Shown piece after piece: positions 24,080 through 33,153 of a stretch of 64,000 nt of DNA. The stretch is from NCBI RefSeq assembly GCF_003002895.1, contig NZ_PVTI01000015.1, positions 1-64,000 on the forward strand. Reading direction: 5' to 3'. Below the pieces are notes generated by a model that saw only the letters and a list, made by a program, of their open reading frames with translations, was not told where the DNA came from and did not search any database. Numbering within the stretch: position 1 is the first letter of the stretch; every line of letters begins with the position of its first letter. The translations under genes and the position numbers were made by a program. Source of the DNA: Knoellia remsis. Its GTDB lineage: Bacteria > Actinomycetota > Actinomycetes > Actinomycetales > Dermatophilaceae.

Positions 24080-25359
24080 GGCGTGTCCTTGGGCAGGAGA
24101 CCACCGAGGGTGGGGTCGGCGCCACGGATGGTGACCGTGGCGTCCGTCGCCGACGGCTTCTCGGCCGTGGCAGGAGCGGTGGACTTGGCTGGCGCCGCGG
24201 CCGTGGCGGGGGCTGTCGACGGCGCGGTCTTGGCGGCCGCAGCGGCCTGGGTGTAGGCCTGCGGCACGGCGGACAGCCCGGGCAGGTTGATCAGGCCCGG
24301 CAGCAGTCCGCCCTCGGGGATGAGCTGCTGGAGGGTGCTGCAGAGGCCGGTGTTGCCCGTGTTCGTGGCCCCGGTGATGAGCGAGCAGAGCAGCAGTGCC
24401 GGGTCCGAGAGCGGACCGAGGATGTTGGCGCGGGTGTCGAGCGTGCCCGACGCGGGGTTGTAGGCGAGCTGGAGGTTCGACAGGGCGACGGGGGCGTTGT
24501 CGAGGGTCTCAGCGAGGGTGTCGCGTTTCGCCGCGACCGCGCTCGTGAGCTTGGTCAGCTTGTCGATGTCCTCGGTGAGGACCGTGCGGTTGTCCTTGAC
24601 GAAGGTCGAGATCTCGTTGAGTGCGACGGCGAGGTTCTTCAACGCCGCCGAGAGGTCGTCGCGCTCACCGTCGAGCTGGTCGGACACCTTGGACAGGTCG
24701 ACGTTGAGGCGGCGCACCTGCGCGTCGTTCTTGGCGAGCATGCCGGTGAACGTCTCGAGGTTCTTCACGGTCTCGAAGAGGTCGCCGCGGCCCTCGGCGA
24801 AGGTCTGCACGGCCTGCGAGAGGCTGCGGTTCATCTCATGGAGGTTGGCGCCGTTGCCCTCGAGGTTGCGGGCGCTCGTGTCGAGCACGCGGGTCAGCGC
24901 ACCCTCCTTGTTGGCGCCTTCGGGGCCGAGCGCGACGAGGAGGTCGTCGAGGGTCTGCGAGATCCGGTCGAGCTCGACCGGGACCGCGGTGCGCTCCTTG
25001 GGGATCGTCGCCCCGTCGCGCATCACCGGACCGGAGGTGTATGCCGGCAGCAGCTGCACATAGCGGTCGCTCACCAGCGACGGCGCGACGATCGCGGCCT
25101 TGGCCTGCGCGGGCACCTTGACGTCGGGATCGACCTCGAAGGTGACCCGGACGGTCTGACCGCGAGGTTCGACGCGGGTGACCTCACCGACCCGGACACC
25201 GAGGACCCGCACGTCGCTGCCGGCATACAGGCCGACGGCGCGGGTGAAGTCGCTCGTCACGGTGACCCCGTCGGGACGGGGCCACCACAGGTAGGCGCCC
25301 GCGGCGAGCGCGAGGACCGCCATCGCGGCGACGATCTTGTTGAGGACGGCGTTGGTCAT
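24076..25359 (-). CDS. MCE family protein (MceD position)
   Basis: The 427-residue protein has an N-terminal anchor (MTNAVLNKIVAAMAVLALAAG) and an MCE domain (VTVTSDFTRAVGLYAGSDVRVLGVRVGEVTRVE). An extended helical region of about 220 residues follows. The C-terminus is rich in Ala, Pro and Thr, as in mycobacterial MceD. It overlaps the genes on either side by 4 nt. Confidence 0.9.
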   Translation of the reverse strand: MTNAVLNKIVAAMAVLALAAGAYLWWPRPDGVTVTSDFTRAVGLYAGSDVRVLGVRVGEVTRVEPRGQTVRVTFEVDPDVKVPAQAKAAIVAPSLVSDRYVQLLPAYTSGPVMRDGATIPKERTAVPVELDRISQTLDDLLVALGPEGANKEGALTRVLDTSARNLEGNGANLHEMNRSLSQAVQTFAEGRGDLFETVKNLETFTGMLAKNDAQVRRLNVDLSKVSDQLDGERDDLSAALKNLAVALNEISTFVKDNRTVLTEDIDKLTKLTSAVAAKRDTLAETLDNAPVALSNLQLAYNPASGTLDTRANILGPLSDPALLLCSLITGATNTGNTGLCSTLQQLIPEGGLLPGLINLPGLSAVPQAYTQAAAAAKTAPSTAPATAAAPAKSTAPATAEKPSATDATVTIRGADPTLGGLLPKDTP

Positions 25360-26327
25360 CGGCCCGGCACCCCGATCGGGACGGTGAGGTTCTGGATGTA
25401 GGTGTCGAACCAGTGGCCGGTGCCGAGCGCGCTGGCGAAGACCCGGGTGAACGGCGCCATGGCATCGATCGTCTGGGTCAGCGCCTCCTCGTGCTTGCGG
25501 AGGGTGTCGAGCACCCCGCGCAGCTGGGTCAGGGCCGGGCCGAGGGCGGCCCGGTTGTCACGCACGAGCCCGGTCAACTGGACGGCCATGGCGCTGGTGT
25601 TCGTGAAGAGCGTGTGGATGGCGTCGCGGCGCTCGTAGAGCTCCTGGAGCAACAGGTCGGCGTCCTGGATGATCTTCTCCACGACCTTGTTCTGGTCGGC
25701 GAGCGTGGCGGAGACCGAGTTGCTCGCCCGCAGCAGCGCCTTGAGCTCGGCGTCGCGGCTCGCCACGGTCTTCGACAGGCGGGTGAGGCCGTCGAGGGCG
25801 GTGCGGACGTTCTCGGGAGTGTTCTTGAACTCGGCCGCGATCGTGTCCAGCGACGTCGCGAGCTGCTTGGTGTCGATGCGTTCGGTCGTCTCGGTGAGGT
25901 CGGAGAAGGCGTTGATGATGTCGTAGCTCGACACCGTGCGGGACGTCGGGATCGTCGTCCCCTCGGGCATCTGCCCCCGCCCCCGCGGCTCGAGCGAGAG
26001 GAACTTCTGCCCCAGCAGGGTGCGCATGCGGATCGACGCGCCGGACTCGGGGCCGAAGGCGACGTCCTCGGTGATCCGGAAGTCGACGTTGACCTTGTTG
26101 CCGTCGAGGGTGATGTCGGTGACCTTGCCGACGCGCACGCCGGCGATGCGGACCTCGTCACCGGAACGCAGGCCACCGGCTTCGGTGAAGTCCGCGGCGT
26201 AGTTCTGGCCGCCACCGATGATCGGCAGGCTCGCGGCGTTGAAGGCGCCCAGCAGCACCAGGGCGATGGCGGCCAGACCCGCGATGCCGATCGGCAGCGG
26301 GTTCCGGGCACGGAACGGAGTGCTCAT
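25356..26327 (-). CDS. MCE family protein (MceC position)
   Basis: The 323-residue protein starts MSTPFRARNPLPIGIAGLAAIA at 26327, where ATGA overlaps the previous stop. An in-frame upstream extension would run into the neighbour and is rejected. It has an N-terminal anchor, an MCE domain (YAADFTEAGGLRSGDEVRIAGVRVGKVTDITL) and a helical tail. It is among the shorter MCE subunits of this set. Confidence 0.9.
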   Translation of the reverse strand: MSTPFRARNPLPIGIAGLAAIALVLLGAFNAASLPIIGGGQNYAADFTEAGGLRSGDEVRIAGVRVGKVTDITLDGNKVNVDFRITEDVAFGPESGASIRMRTLLGQKFLSLEPRGRGQMPEGTTIPTSRTVSSYDIINAFSDLTETTERIDTKQLATSLDTIAAEFKNTPENVRTALDGLTRLSKTVASRDAELKALLRASNSVSATLADQNKVVEKIIQDADLLLQELYERRDAIHTLFTNTSAMAVQLTGLVRDNRAALGPALTQLRGVLDTLRKHEEALTQTIDAMAPFTRVFASALGTGHWFDTYIQNLTVPIGVPGR

Positions 26328-27358
26328 CCCTTGCCACACCTCGCCGACGAGACGTTGTAGCCGAGGCCCCCGGGCAGGGGCCCGGTGGGCAGGATCAGGT
26401 TCTCCACGTCGAAGCGGCAGAGATAGAAGTTGAACCACGAGCCATAGGTGGCCGTGCGCGTGATCGTGTTGATCTTGTTCGGCGCACCGGTGATGAACTG
26501 CTCGTAGCGCTGGGTGTTCTCGGGCTTGTTGAGGTTCTTGGCGAGCTGGCCGAGCTGGGCGACGTCGGTCTTGATGTCCGGGCGCCCGGCCGCGAGCAGC
26601 TGGGCGGTCTCGTCCGCGAGGGAGTTGATGTTGGTCAGCGAGGCGCCGATGGCCTTGCGGTCGGCGGCGAGGCCGGAGACGAAGCGCTGCAGCTGGATGA
26701 GCAGCTCGCCGAGCGCGGTGTCGTTCTGCTCGACCGTCGTGAGGATGGTCGTGAGGTTGGTGATGACGCGACCGATGACCTTGTCGCGGTCGGCGATGGA
26801 GCTCGTCAGCGAGGCGGTCTGGCCGAGGAGGGAGTTGATGTTGCCGCCCTCCCCCTGGAGCACCGAGATGATGAGCTGGGAGAGCTCGTTGACGTCCTTG
26901 GGTGACAGCGCGGCGAAGAGCGGCTTGAACCCGTTGAAGAGGACGGTCAGGTCGAGGGCCGGCTTGGTGCGCTCGAGCGGGATCGTCGCCCCGTCCTTGA
27001 GCGGCGTCGCCTTGCCGGGCCCCTGGGTCAGGGAGATGTAGCGCTCTCCGACGAGGTTGCGGTACTTGATCGTCGCGATCGTCCCCTCGGTTAGGACGCT
27101 CGTGTCGAGGACGTCGAACTCGACGTTGGCACTCGTGCGGTCCTTGGCGACCGCGATCTTCTTGACCGTGCCGACGCGCACCCCGGCGATGCGGACCTCA
27201 TGGCCCTTGGCGAGACCGGTGACGTCCTTGAAGATCCCGGTGTAGGTGTTGCGGTCACCGGGCTGGATGTTGGCGATCGTCGCCGCGAGCGTCGCGGTCG
27301 CCAGCACTGTGACGACGGCGAAGGCGATGAACTTCACGAGGCTGGCCGAGGTCTTCAC
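26324..27358 (-). CDS. MCE family protein (MceB position)
   Basis: The 344-residue protein starts from a GTG at 27358 (VKTSASLVKFIAFAVVTVLAT), where GTGA overlaps the MceA stop. The N-terminal anchor is followed by an MCE domain (YTGIFKDVTGLAKGHEVRIAGVRVGTVKKIAV) and a helical region. The longer upstream frame is a shadow of the previous gene. Confidence 0.9.
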   Translation of the reverse strand: MKTSASLVKFIAFAVVTVLATATLAATIANIQPGDRNTYTGIFKDVTGLAKGHEVRIAGVRVGTVKKIAVAKDRTSANVEFDVLDTSVLTEGTIATIKYRNLVGERYISLTQGPGKATPLKDGATIPLERTKPALDLTVLFNGFKPLFAALSPKDVNELSQLIISVLQGEGGNINSLLGQTASLTSSIADRDKVIGRVITNLTTILTTVEQNDTALGELLIQLQRFVSGLAADRKAIGASLTNINSLADETAQLLAAGRPDIKTDVAQLGQLAKNLNKPENTQRYEQFITGAPNKINTITRTATYGSWFNFYLCRFDVENLILPTGPLPGGLGYNVSSARCGKG

Positions 27359-28665
27359 TGGTTCACCACCGTCCCACGCATCATCGGGCCCGCGAGGAGC
27401 GTCGCGAGGCCGGGGTCGCGGTCGGCCGGCAGGCCGACGAGGGCGCCGACGAGCTGCTGCTCCTCGGCGGTCCCGGCGAGACCGGCCTCCACCGACGGGA
27501 TCCGCGCCCCCTCTGGCGAGGTGAAGATCGACGGCAGGCTCGAGAAGGTCGCATAGGTCGGCGCGCCATCGGTGCCGTCGTCGAACTTGGACCCGGCCCG
27601 GGGGTTGTCCTGGGTGCTCGCGCTCGTGTCCGGGAGGCCCTTGCAGTCGGGGGCCCGCTTGTCCCGCCACTGCGGTTCCTCGCCCGGGTGGTAGGGCTTG
27701 GTCTGCGGGGGCAGCTCGAGCGTGATGTGGAAGTTTCCGGTGGCGACGACGCCCTTGACGCGCGGCAGCCAGTTGACGAGGCCCTCGGTGAAGCACGGGT
27801 AGATCGGCGAGTGCTTGGCCAGCACCGCCAGGGTGGGACGCTGGACGCGACCGACCTGGATGATCCGGTTCTGGTGGGTCTCGAGGAAACCTGCCGTGGT
27901 GTTCGCGAATCCCGCTGTCCCGGCAAGGAACCCGGCGAGCTCCTTCTGCTTCTCGACGATCGTCGTGTTCGTCGTGAGCAGCGCCTTGGCGGCGCGCAAC
28001 AGCTCTGGCGCGGCCACGGCATACGTGCTCGCGAAGTCGGCGAAGCCGGAGATGTCGGCCTGGATGAGGGGCACGTAGGGGTTGATCTTGGTGAAGTACT
28101 CGTTGACGAGCACGAGGTTCTTGCCGAGCTTCTCGCCGCGGCCGTCGAGGGTCGTCGCGAGCGCGTTGAGGGTGGCCGAGAGCTTCGCGGGATCGACGGC
28201 GCGCAGCAACGGCAGGAGGTCCTCGAAGACCTGCTCCAGCTCGATGGCCACGCTCGTGCGGTCCTGCGGGATGACGTCGCCGGCCTTGATCGCGGGGCCG
28301 GCGTCGCCCTCCGGGGGCACGAGGTCGACGTAACGCTCACCAAAGAGGGTCTTGGGCAGCAGCCGGGCGCTGACCTTGGCCGGGATGAGCGAGACCATCT
28401 CGGGCTTGAGCGCCAGGGTCAGGGTGGCGCCCTCGAGGTCGGCATCGATCGTGCGCACCTCGCCGACGATGAGACCGCGGATCTTGACGTCGGCGGCCTC
28501 CTGCATCTGGCTGCCGATGCGGTTCGTCTTCAGGGTCACCTCCACGACGTCGGTGAAGACCTTCTTGAACGACGCGATGGAGAGCGACAGCAGCAGCGCG
28601 ACGACGAGGATGAACGCCACGCCGTAGGTGCGGTGTCCGAGTCGCGACATGGTGGATCCGGCCAT
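27355..28665 (-). CDS. MCE family protein (MceA position)
   Basis: The 436-residue protein starts MAGSTMSRLGHRTYGVAFILVV, 2 nt after the second permease gene; MSRLG at 28650 is an alternative start. A membrane anchor precedes the MCE domain (VEVTLKTNRIGSQMQEAADVKIRGLIVGEVRTI), a helical region, and a C-terminal extension of about 110 residues. It is first of the six MCE genes, as in mycobacterial mce operons. Confidence 0.9.
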   Translation of the reverse strand: MAGSTMSRLGHRTYGVAFILVVALLLSLSIASFKKVFTDVVEVTLKTNRIGSQMQEAADVKIRGLIVGEVRTIDADLEGATLTLALKPEMVSLIPAKVSARLLPKTLFGERYVDLVPPEGDAGPAIKAGDVIPQDRTSVAIELEQVFEDLLPLLRAVDPAKLSATLNALATTLDGRGEKLGKNLVLVNEYFTKINPYVPLIQADISGFADFASTYAVAAPELLRAAKALLTTNTTIVEKQKELAGFLAGTAGFANTTAGFLETHQNRIIQVGRVQRPTLAVLAKHSPIYPCFTEGLVNWLPRVKGVVATGNFHITLELPPQTKPYHPGEEPQWRDKRAPDCKGLPDTSASTQDNPRAGSKFDDGTDGAPTYATFSSLPSIFTSPEGARIPSVEAGLAGTAEEQQLVGALVGLPADRDPGLATLLAGPMMRGTVVNQ

Positions 28666-28667
28666 GG

Positions 28668-29495
28668 CTATCCCGCGATCCTCACCGTCGTCGTGGCACC
28701 CCACACGGCGAGCGAGAAGAAGAAGTCGACGAGGTTGACCGCGACGATCGAGGTGCGCACGGCCCGGCCCACCGCGACGCCGACCCCGGCCGGACCGCCG
28801 CTCGCGGTGTACCCGTAGTAGCAGTGGATCAGGATGACGATCACCGCGAAGACGAGGACCTTGAGGAACGAGTAGAGGATGTCCATCGGCGGTAAGAACA
28901 GATGGAAGTAGTGGTCGTAGGTGCCCTTGGACTGCCCGAAGTAGTCGGTCACGATGAACCGCGTCGCGGCATACGACGACAACAGCCCGAGGACGTAGAG
29001 CGGGATGACCGCGACGAAACCGGCGATCATCCGCGTCGTCACGAGGAACGGCAGCGACGGGATGCCCATCACCTCGAGCGCGTCGACCTCCTCGGAGATC
29101 CGCATCGCACCGAGCTGGGCGGTGAAGCCGCAGCCGACGGTCGCCGCGAGCGCGAGACCGGCGACGAGCGGCGCGATCTCACGGGTGTTGAGGTAGGCCG
29201 CGAGGAACCCGGCGAAGGCGCCCGTGCCGAGCTGGTTGAGTGAGGAGTAGCCCTGCAGGCCGACCTGGCTGCCGGTGAAGAACGCCATGAAGGTGAGGAC
29301 GCCGACGGTGCCGCCGATGACGGAGAGGGCGCCGGTCCCGAGGGACACCTCGGCGAGGAGGCGCATCACCTCCTTCTTGTAGCGGCGCAGGGTGCGTCCG
29401 CTCCACGCGAGCGAGCGCACGTAGAAGTGCATCTGGTCGCTCAGGCCGTCGAGGACCTCGCCGGGCTTGGCGGCCAGCGTGCGGGTGCGGCTCAT
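28668..29495 (-). CDS. MlaE/YrbE-type ABC transporter permease (YrbEB position)
   Basis: The 275-residue integral membrane protein has five to six hydrophobic segments and the MlaE-family core GFTAQLGAMRISEEVDALEVMGI. This is the EQ-loop-like region that contacts the ATPase. It lies 15 nt after the first permease gene. Together the two permeases form the heterodimeric membrane part of the Mce importer. Confidence 0.93.
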   Translation of the reverse strand: MSRTRTLAAKPGEVLDGLSDQMHFYVRSLAWSGRTLRRYKKEVMRLLAEVSLGTGALSVIGGTVGVLTFMAFFTGSQVGLQGYSSLNQLGTGAFAGFLAAYLNTREIAPLVAGLALAATVGCGFTAQLGAMRISEEVDALEVMGIPSLPFLVTTRMIAGFVAVIPLYVLGLLSSYAATRFIVTDYFGQSKGTYDHYFHLFLPPMDILYSFLKVLVFAVIVILIHCYYGYTASGGPAGVGVAVGRAVRTSIVAVNLVDFFFSLAVWGATTTVRIAG

Positions 29496-29510
29496 CGTCG
29501 GTTCACCTCC

Positions 29511-30278
29511 TCACACCTTCTGCGGGACGACCTGGAAGTAGATCGCGGAGACGACGAAGTTGATGACGAACAGGAGCATGAAGGTGATGACGACGCTCTG
29601 GTTCACCGCGTCGCCGACGCCCTTCGGCCCACCGCCGGCGGTGAGTCCCTTGTATGACGCGACGACGGCCGCGACGAGACCGAACAGCAGCGCCTTGATC
29701 TCGGAGGTCCACAGGTCGGCGAGCTGCGCGAGCGCGGTGAACGAGGCGAGGTAGGCACCGGGTGTGCCGCCCTGGATGACGACGTTGAAGAAGTACCCGC
29801 CCGCGACGCCGACGACGGAGACGAGTCCGTTGAGGAGCACGGCGACGAGCATGCAGGCGAGGACCCGGGGCACGACGAGGCGCTGGATCGGGCTGATGCC
29901 GAGCACCTCCATCGCGTCGATCTCCTCGCGGATCTTGCGGGAGCCGAGGTCGGCGCAGATGGCCGAGCCGCCGGCACCGGCGACGAGGAGGGCGGTGACG
30001 ATCGGCGACGCCTCACGCACGACGGCGAGCACGCTCGCCGCGCCCGTGAAGGACTGGGCGCCGAGCTGGCGGGTCAACGTGCCGAGCTGGAGCGCGATGA
30101 CCGCGCCGAAGGGGATCGACACGAGCGCGGTCGGGACGATCGTCACCGACGCGATGAACCAGCACTGCTGGATGAACTCCTTGGTCTGGAACGGCCGCTT
30201 CGGCAGGGCCCGCATGACGTCGAGGAAGAGCGCGAAGAACGCGCCGGCCTGCTTGAGGGGGCTGACGAGGACGTTCAT
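29511..30278 (-). CDS. MlaE/YrbE-type ABC transporter permease (YrbEA position)
   Basis: The 255-residue protein starts MNVLVSPLKQAGAFFALFLDVM at 30278, where ATGA overlaps the ATPase stop. It has multiple membrane segments and the family core AICADLGSRKIREEIDAMEVLGI. The longer upstream frame is an out-of-frame reading of the ATPase gene. Confidence 0.93.
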   Translation of the reverse strand: MNVLVSPLKQAGAFFALFLDVMRALPKRPFQTKEFIQQCWFIASVTIVPTALVSIPFGAVIALQLGTLTRQLGAQSFTGAASVLAVVREASPIVTALLVAGAGGSAICADLGSRKIREEIDAMEVLGISPIQRLVVPRVLACMLVAVLLNGLVSVVGVAGGYFFNVVIQGGTPGAYLASFTALAQLADLWTSEIKALLFGLVAAVVASYKGLTAGGGPKGVGDAVNQSVVITFMLLFVINFVVSAIYFQVVPQKV

Positions 30279-31300
30279 GACGCCGCACCGTGGTCGAGGC
30301 TGGCGCCGACGTCGAGCTCGGGACGCTGGTCGAGGGTGCGCTCGGGCACCTGGACCGAGGTGTGCGGCCCCTGGAAGGAACCGGGCGGCGGGATGACGCC
30401 GTTGGCGCGGCACCACTCCCCCGCGGGTCGCTCACCGCGACGGGGCTCACCGTTGCTCGTGCCGAGCTGCGGCGCGATCGGCGGGAGTGGCGGCAGCTGC
30501 TGCCCGGAGGCCGCCTCGGCGGCGAGCTCGTCGGCGTCCTTCTCCTCGGACATGCCGATGGGCCCGACGGTCTGGGCGTTGAGGAACTGGCGCACGACCG
30601 GCTCCTCCGAGCTCAGCAGCATCTCGCGGGGCCCGAACATGGCGAGGTGCTTGTGGTAGAGCAGGCCGATGTTGTCCGGCACGGTGCGGGCGGTGTTGAT
30701 GTCGTGCGTGACGATGAGAAACGTCGCGTCGATCTGCGCGTTGAGGTCGATGAAGAGCTGGTTGATGTAGGAGGTGCGCACCGGGTCGAGGCCGGAGTCC
30801 GGCTCGTCGATGAGCAGGATCTCGGGGTCGAGGACGAGCGCGCGGGCGAGGCCGGCACGCTTGCGCATGCCACCGGAGATCTCGCCGGGCAGCTTGTCCT
30901 CGGCGCCCTGGAGACCGACGAGCTCCATCTTCTCGAGGGAGATCTTGCGGATCTCGGACTCGGTCTTCTTCGTGTGCTCGCGCAGCGGGAAGGCGACGTT
31001 GTCGAAGAGGTTCATCGACCCGAAGAGGGCGCCGTCCTGGAAGAGGACGCCGAAGAGCTTGCGCACCTCGTAGAGGTCGTGCTCCTTGAGCGTGACGAGG
31101 TCGGCGCCGTTGATGACGATGGAGCCCTTGTCCGGCTTGAGCAGGCCCACGAGGGTCTTGAGGAACACGGACTTGCCCGTACCCGACGGGCCGAGCATGA
31201 CCGAGATCTCTCCGGCCGGGAGAGTCAGCGTGACGTCGTTCCAGATGAGCTGGGACCCGAAGGACTTGGTCAGTCCCTGGACGTCGATCGCGACACCCAT
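30275..31300 (-). CDS. ABC transporter ATP-binding protein of the Mce system (MceG/Mkl type)
   Basis: The 341-residue ATPase has the Walker A GPSGTGKS (37-44), Q-loop FQDGALF, signature ISGGMRKRAGLARAL, Walker B ILLIDEPDSGLDP and H-loop THD. A C-terminal extension of about 90 residues, rich in Pro, Gly and charged residues, follows the nucleotide-binding domain. It energises the permease pair encoded just downstream. In mycobacteria the corresponding gene (mkl) is also near rpoB but apart from the mce operons; here it leads the operon. Confidence 0.93.
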   Translation of the reverse strand: MGVAIDVQGLTKSFGSQLIWNDVTLTLPAGEISVMLGPSGTGKSVFLKTLVGLLKPDKGSIVINGADLVTLKEHDLYEVRKLFGVLFQDGALFGSMNLFDNVAFPLREHTKKTESEIRKISLEKMELVGLQGAEDKLPGEISGGMRKRAGLARALVLDPEILLIDEPDSGLDPVRTSYINQLFIDLNAQIDATFLIVTHDINTARTVPDNIGLLYHKHLAMFGPREMLLSSEEPVVRQFLNAQTVGPIGMSEEKDADELAAEAASGQQLPPLPPIAPQLGTSNGEPRRGERPAGEWCRANGVIPPPGSFQGPHTSVQVPERTLDQRPELDVGASLDHGAAS

Positions 31301-31393
31301 GCAGCACCCTCACTCTCACCGGCCCGGTCGCGCGGCAGGGGGGACATCACCACGGCAGGGGGCCGGTAGCGACGGTGCGACAGGGCTTCAGCG

Positions 31394-31422
31394 AAGTTAC
31401 CTCCCAGTCAAACAAGACACAA
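31394..31422 (-). promoter_or_regulatory. Candidate promoter of the mce operon
   Basis: On the minus strand TTGTGT (31417-31422) and TAACTT (31394-31399) are 17 nt apart, about 94 nt before the ATPase start. The stretch is more AT-rich than its surroundings. This is a pattern match by eye only. Confidence 0.35.
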
Positions 31423-31481
31423 GCGCGCCAGCCCATGAAGACGTGCAGGTCACATTCTGGGCAGGTCAGCGGCACTACCCG

Positions 31482-31567
31482 GTATGCCGCCTCTCGGGTA
31501 TGGCGTCCCCTCACTCGTGCGTATGCCGTCCCCTCACTCGTGGGTAAGTCGTCCCCCCGCCTCGCGG
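31482..31567. repeat. Degenerate 23-bp tandem repeats upstream of the mce operon
   Basis: Units starting at 31498 and 31521 differ at only two positions across 23 nt (GTATGGCGTCCCCTCACTCG and GTATGCCGTCCCCTCACTCG). A degenerate unit at 31544 and a truncated one at 31482 flank them. The array lies between the rplA terminator and the mce promoter candidate. It may be a regulatory array or slippage around the GTATGCCG motif. Confidence 0.6.
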
Positions 31568-31602
31568 GCAGGCGCGCCTGCGTTCGGGCGTTCCGGACAT
31601 GC

Positions 31603-31642
31603 GACGCGGCCCCCGCCTCGCGAAGGAGGCGGGGGCCGCGTC
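31603..31642 (-). terminator. Terminator after rplA
   Basis: A 17-bp perfect stem (31603-31619 with 31626-31642, GACGCGGCCCCCGCCTC and its complement) begins 25 nt after the rplA stop. It insulates the ribosomal unit from the downstream mce operon. Confidence 0.75.
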
Positions 31643-31666
31643 GGTGCCGTGGTGAGGCGCGCCGGC

Positions 31667-32422
31667 TCAGGCGTCGGCGTCAGCCTCGGCCGCGTCGGCC
31701 TTGGCCACCGGGGAGGAGTCCTCCTCGGTGAGGCCCTTGGTGCGGGTGAAGTCGAGCGGGACGCCCGGGCCCATCGTCGTCGACAGGGTCGCCTTGGAGA
31801 TGTAGCGGCCCTTCGAGCTGGCCGGCTTCAGGCGCAGGATCTCCTCGAGCGCCGCGGCGTAGTTCTCGACGAGCTGCTTCTCGTCGAAGGACGCCTTGCC
31901 GATGATGAAGTGGAGGTTCGCGTGCTTGTCGACGCGGAACTCGATCTTGCCGCCCTTGATGTCGGAGACGGCCTTGGCGGTGTCCATGGTGACGGTGCCG
32001 GTCTTCGGGTTCGGCATGAGGCCGCGCGGACCGAGGACCTTGCCGAGGCGACCGACCTTGCCCATCATGTCGGGCGTCGCGACGATCGCGTCGAAGTCGA
32101 GCCAGCCACCGGCGACCTTCTCGAGGAGGTCGTCGGAACCGACGTAGTCGGCACCGGCGGCCTTGGCGGCCTCGGCCTTGTCGCCGTTGGCGAAGACGAG
32201 GACGCGGGCGGTCTTGCCCGTGCCGTGCGGCAGGTTGACGGTGCCGCGGACCATCTGGTCGGCCTTGCGCGGGTCGACACCGAGGCGCATCGCGACCTCG
32301 ACGGTCTCGTCGTACTTGGCCTTGGCGCCCGACTTCGCGAGGCGGACGGCCTCGAGCGGGCTGTAGGCCTTGCCGTCCTGGATCTTCTCCGCTGCGGCGC
32401 GGTAGTTCTTGCTGCGCTTCAT
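31667..32422 (-). CDS. rplA: 50S ribosomal protein L1
   Basis: The 251-residue L1 stalk protein starts [14 protein letters not shown] at 32422, preceded by AGGAG. The conserved [15 protein letters not shown] segment contacts 23S rRNA. The last 15-20 residues are an acidic, alanine-rich tail ([15 protein letters not shown]) beyond the usual end. It is separated from rplK by 225 nt containing two hairpins. Confidence 0.97.
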   Translation of the reverse strand: MKRSKNYRAAAEKIQDGKAYSPLEAVRLAKSGAKAKYDETVEVAMRLGVDPRKADQMVRGTVNLPHGTGKTARVLVFANGDKAEAAKAAGADYVGSDDLLEKVAGGWLDFDAIVATPDMMGKVGRLGKVLGPRGLMPNPKTGTVTMDTAKAVSDIKGGKIEFRVDKHANLHFIIGKASFDEKQLVENYAAALEEILRLKPASSKGRYISKATLSTTMGPGVPLDFTRTKGLTEEDSSPVAKADAAEADADA

Positions 32423-32482
32423 GTGCTGCTCCTGGTGTTCTTCGGTGGAGGTGTGGTGCGGGCCAGCGCGGGCCCTCCCACG

Positions 32483-32569
32483 CACCTCACGGTCGTGAGG
32501 TGTCGTTCTGTGCCGGTATGCCGTCCGCGCGCCGCGCGCGGTCCGCCGCGGCGAGCGGACGGCATACCG
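32483..32569. repeat. Two hairpins in the rplK-rplA gap
   Basis: A small hairpin (CACCTCAC 32483-32490 with GTGAGGTG 32495-32502) is followed by a large one (32514-32528 with 32555-32569). The large one's arms start CGGTATGCCGTCCGC. They lie 60-165 nt before the rplA start on the minus strand. They could process or partly terminate the rplK message, or be involved in ribosomal-protein autoregulation. Confidence 0.5.
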
Positions 32570-32610
32570 AAATCGTGTGGTCCCGTCTCACCACTGCTGC
32601 CCCGGAAGGC

Positions 32611-32630
32611 GTTCAATTGGTGACTTTTTC
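32611..32630. repeat. Dispersed 20-bp intergenic element, copy 1
   Basis: GTTCAATTGGTGACTTTTTC lies 18 nt after the rplK stop (minus strand). It matches 19 of 20 positions at 52556-52575, again just after a minus-strand stop. It is AT-rich against a GC-rich background. Confidence 0.6.
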
Positions 32631-32647
32631 ACGGGCCCCAGTTCCGC

Positions 32648-33082
32648 TCAGTCGAGCTTGGTCTCGATGCCCATCTGGCGGGCGGTGCCGGCGATGATCT
32701 TCATCGCGGCGTCGATGTCGTTGGCGTTGAGGTCCGGCATCTTCGTCTCGGCGATCTCGCGCACCTGGTCCTTGGTCAGCGTGGCGACCTTGGTCTTGTG
32801 CGGCTCGCCGGAGCCCTTCTGGACGCCCGCGGCCTTCTTGATCAGCTCCGACGCCGGCGGCGTCTTCGTGATGAAGGTGAAGGAGCGGTCTTCGTAGACG
32901 GTGATGACGACGGGGATGATGTTGCCCCGCTGGGCCTCCGTCGCAGCGTTGTACGCCTTGACGAACTCCATGATGTTGACGCCGTGCTGACCGAGGGCGG
33001 GGCCCACGGGGGGAGCCGGGGTGGCGGCACCTGCCTGGATCTGCAGGTTGATGTAGCCGGCGACCTTCTTCTTGGGAGGCAT
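32648..33082 (-). CDS. rplK: 50S ribosomal protein L11
   Basis: The 144-residue protein of the GTPase-associated centre has [35 protein letters not shown] and the C-terminal rRNA-binding [12 protein letters not shown] region. Length and sequence are standard. It follows nusG by 71 nt. Confidence 0.98.
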   Translation of the reverse strand: MPPKKKVAGYINLQIQAGAATPAPPVGPALGQHGVNIMEFVKAYNAATEAQRGNIIPVVITVYEDRSFTFITKTPPASELIKKAAGVQKGSGEPHKTKVATLTKDQVREIAETKMPDLNANDIDAAMKIIAGTARQMGIETKLD

Positions 33083-33153
33083 TGCTGTGGTGGTTCCTTA
33101 TCTGGTGGTGGGCCCACGCCGTGGGCGATGACCCGGTTGCAGTGCTGGCGCGC

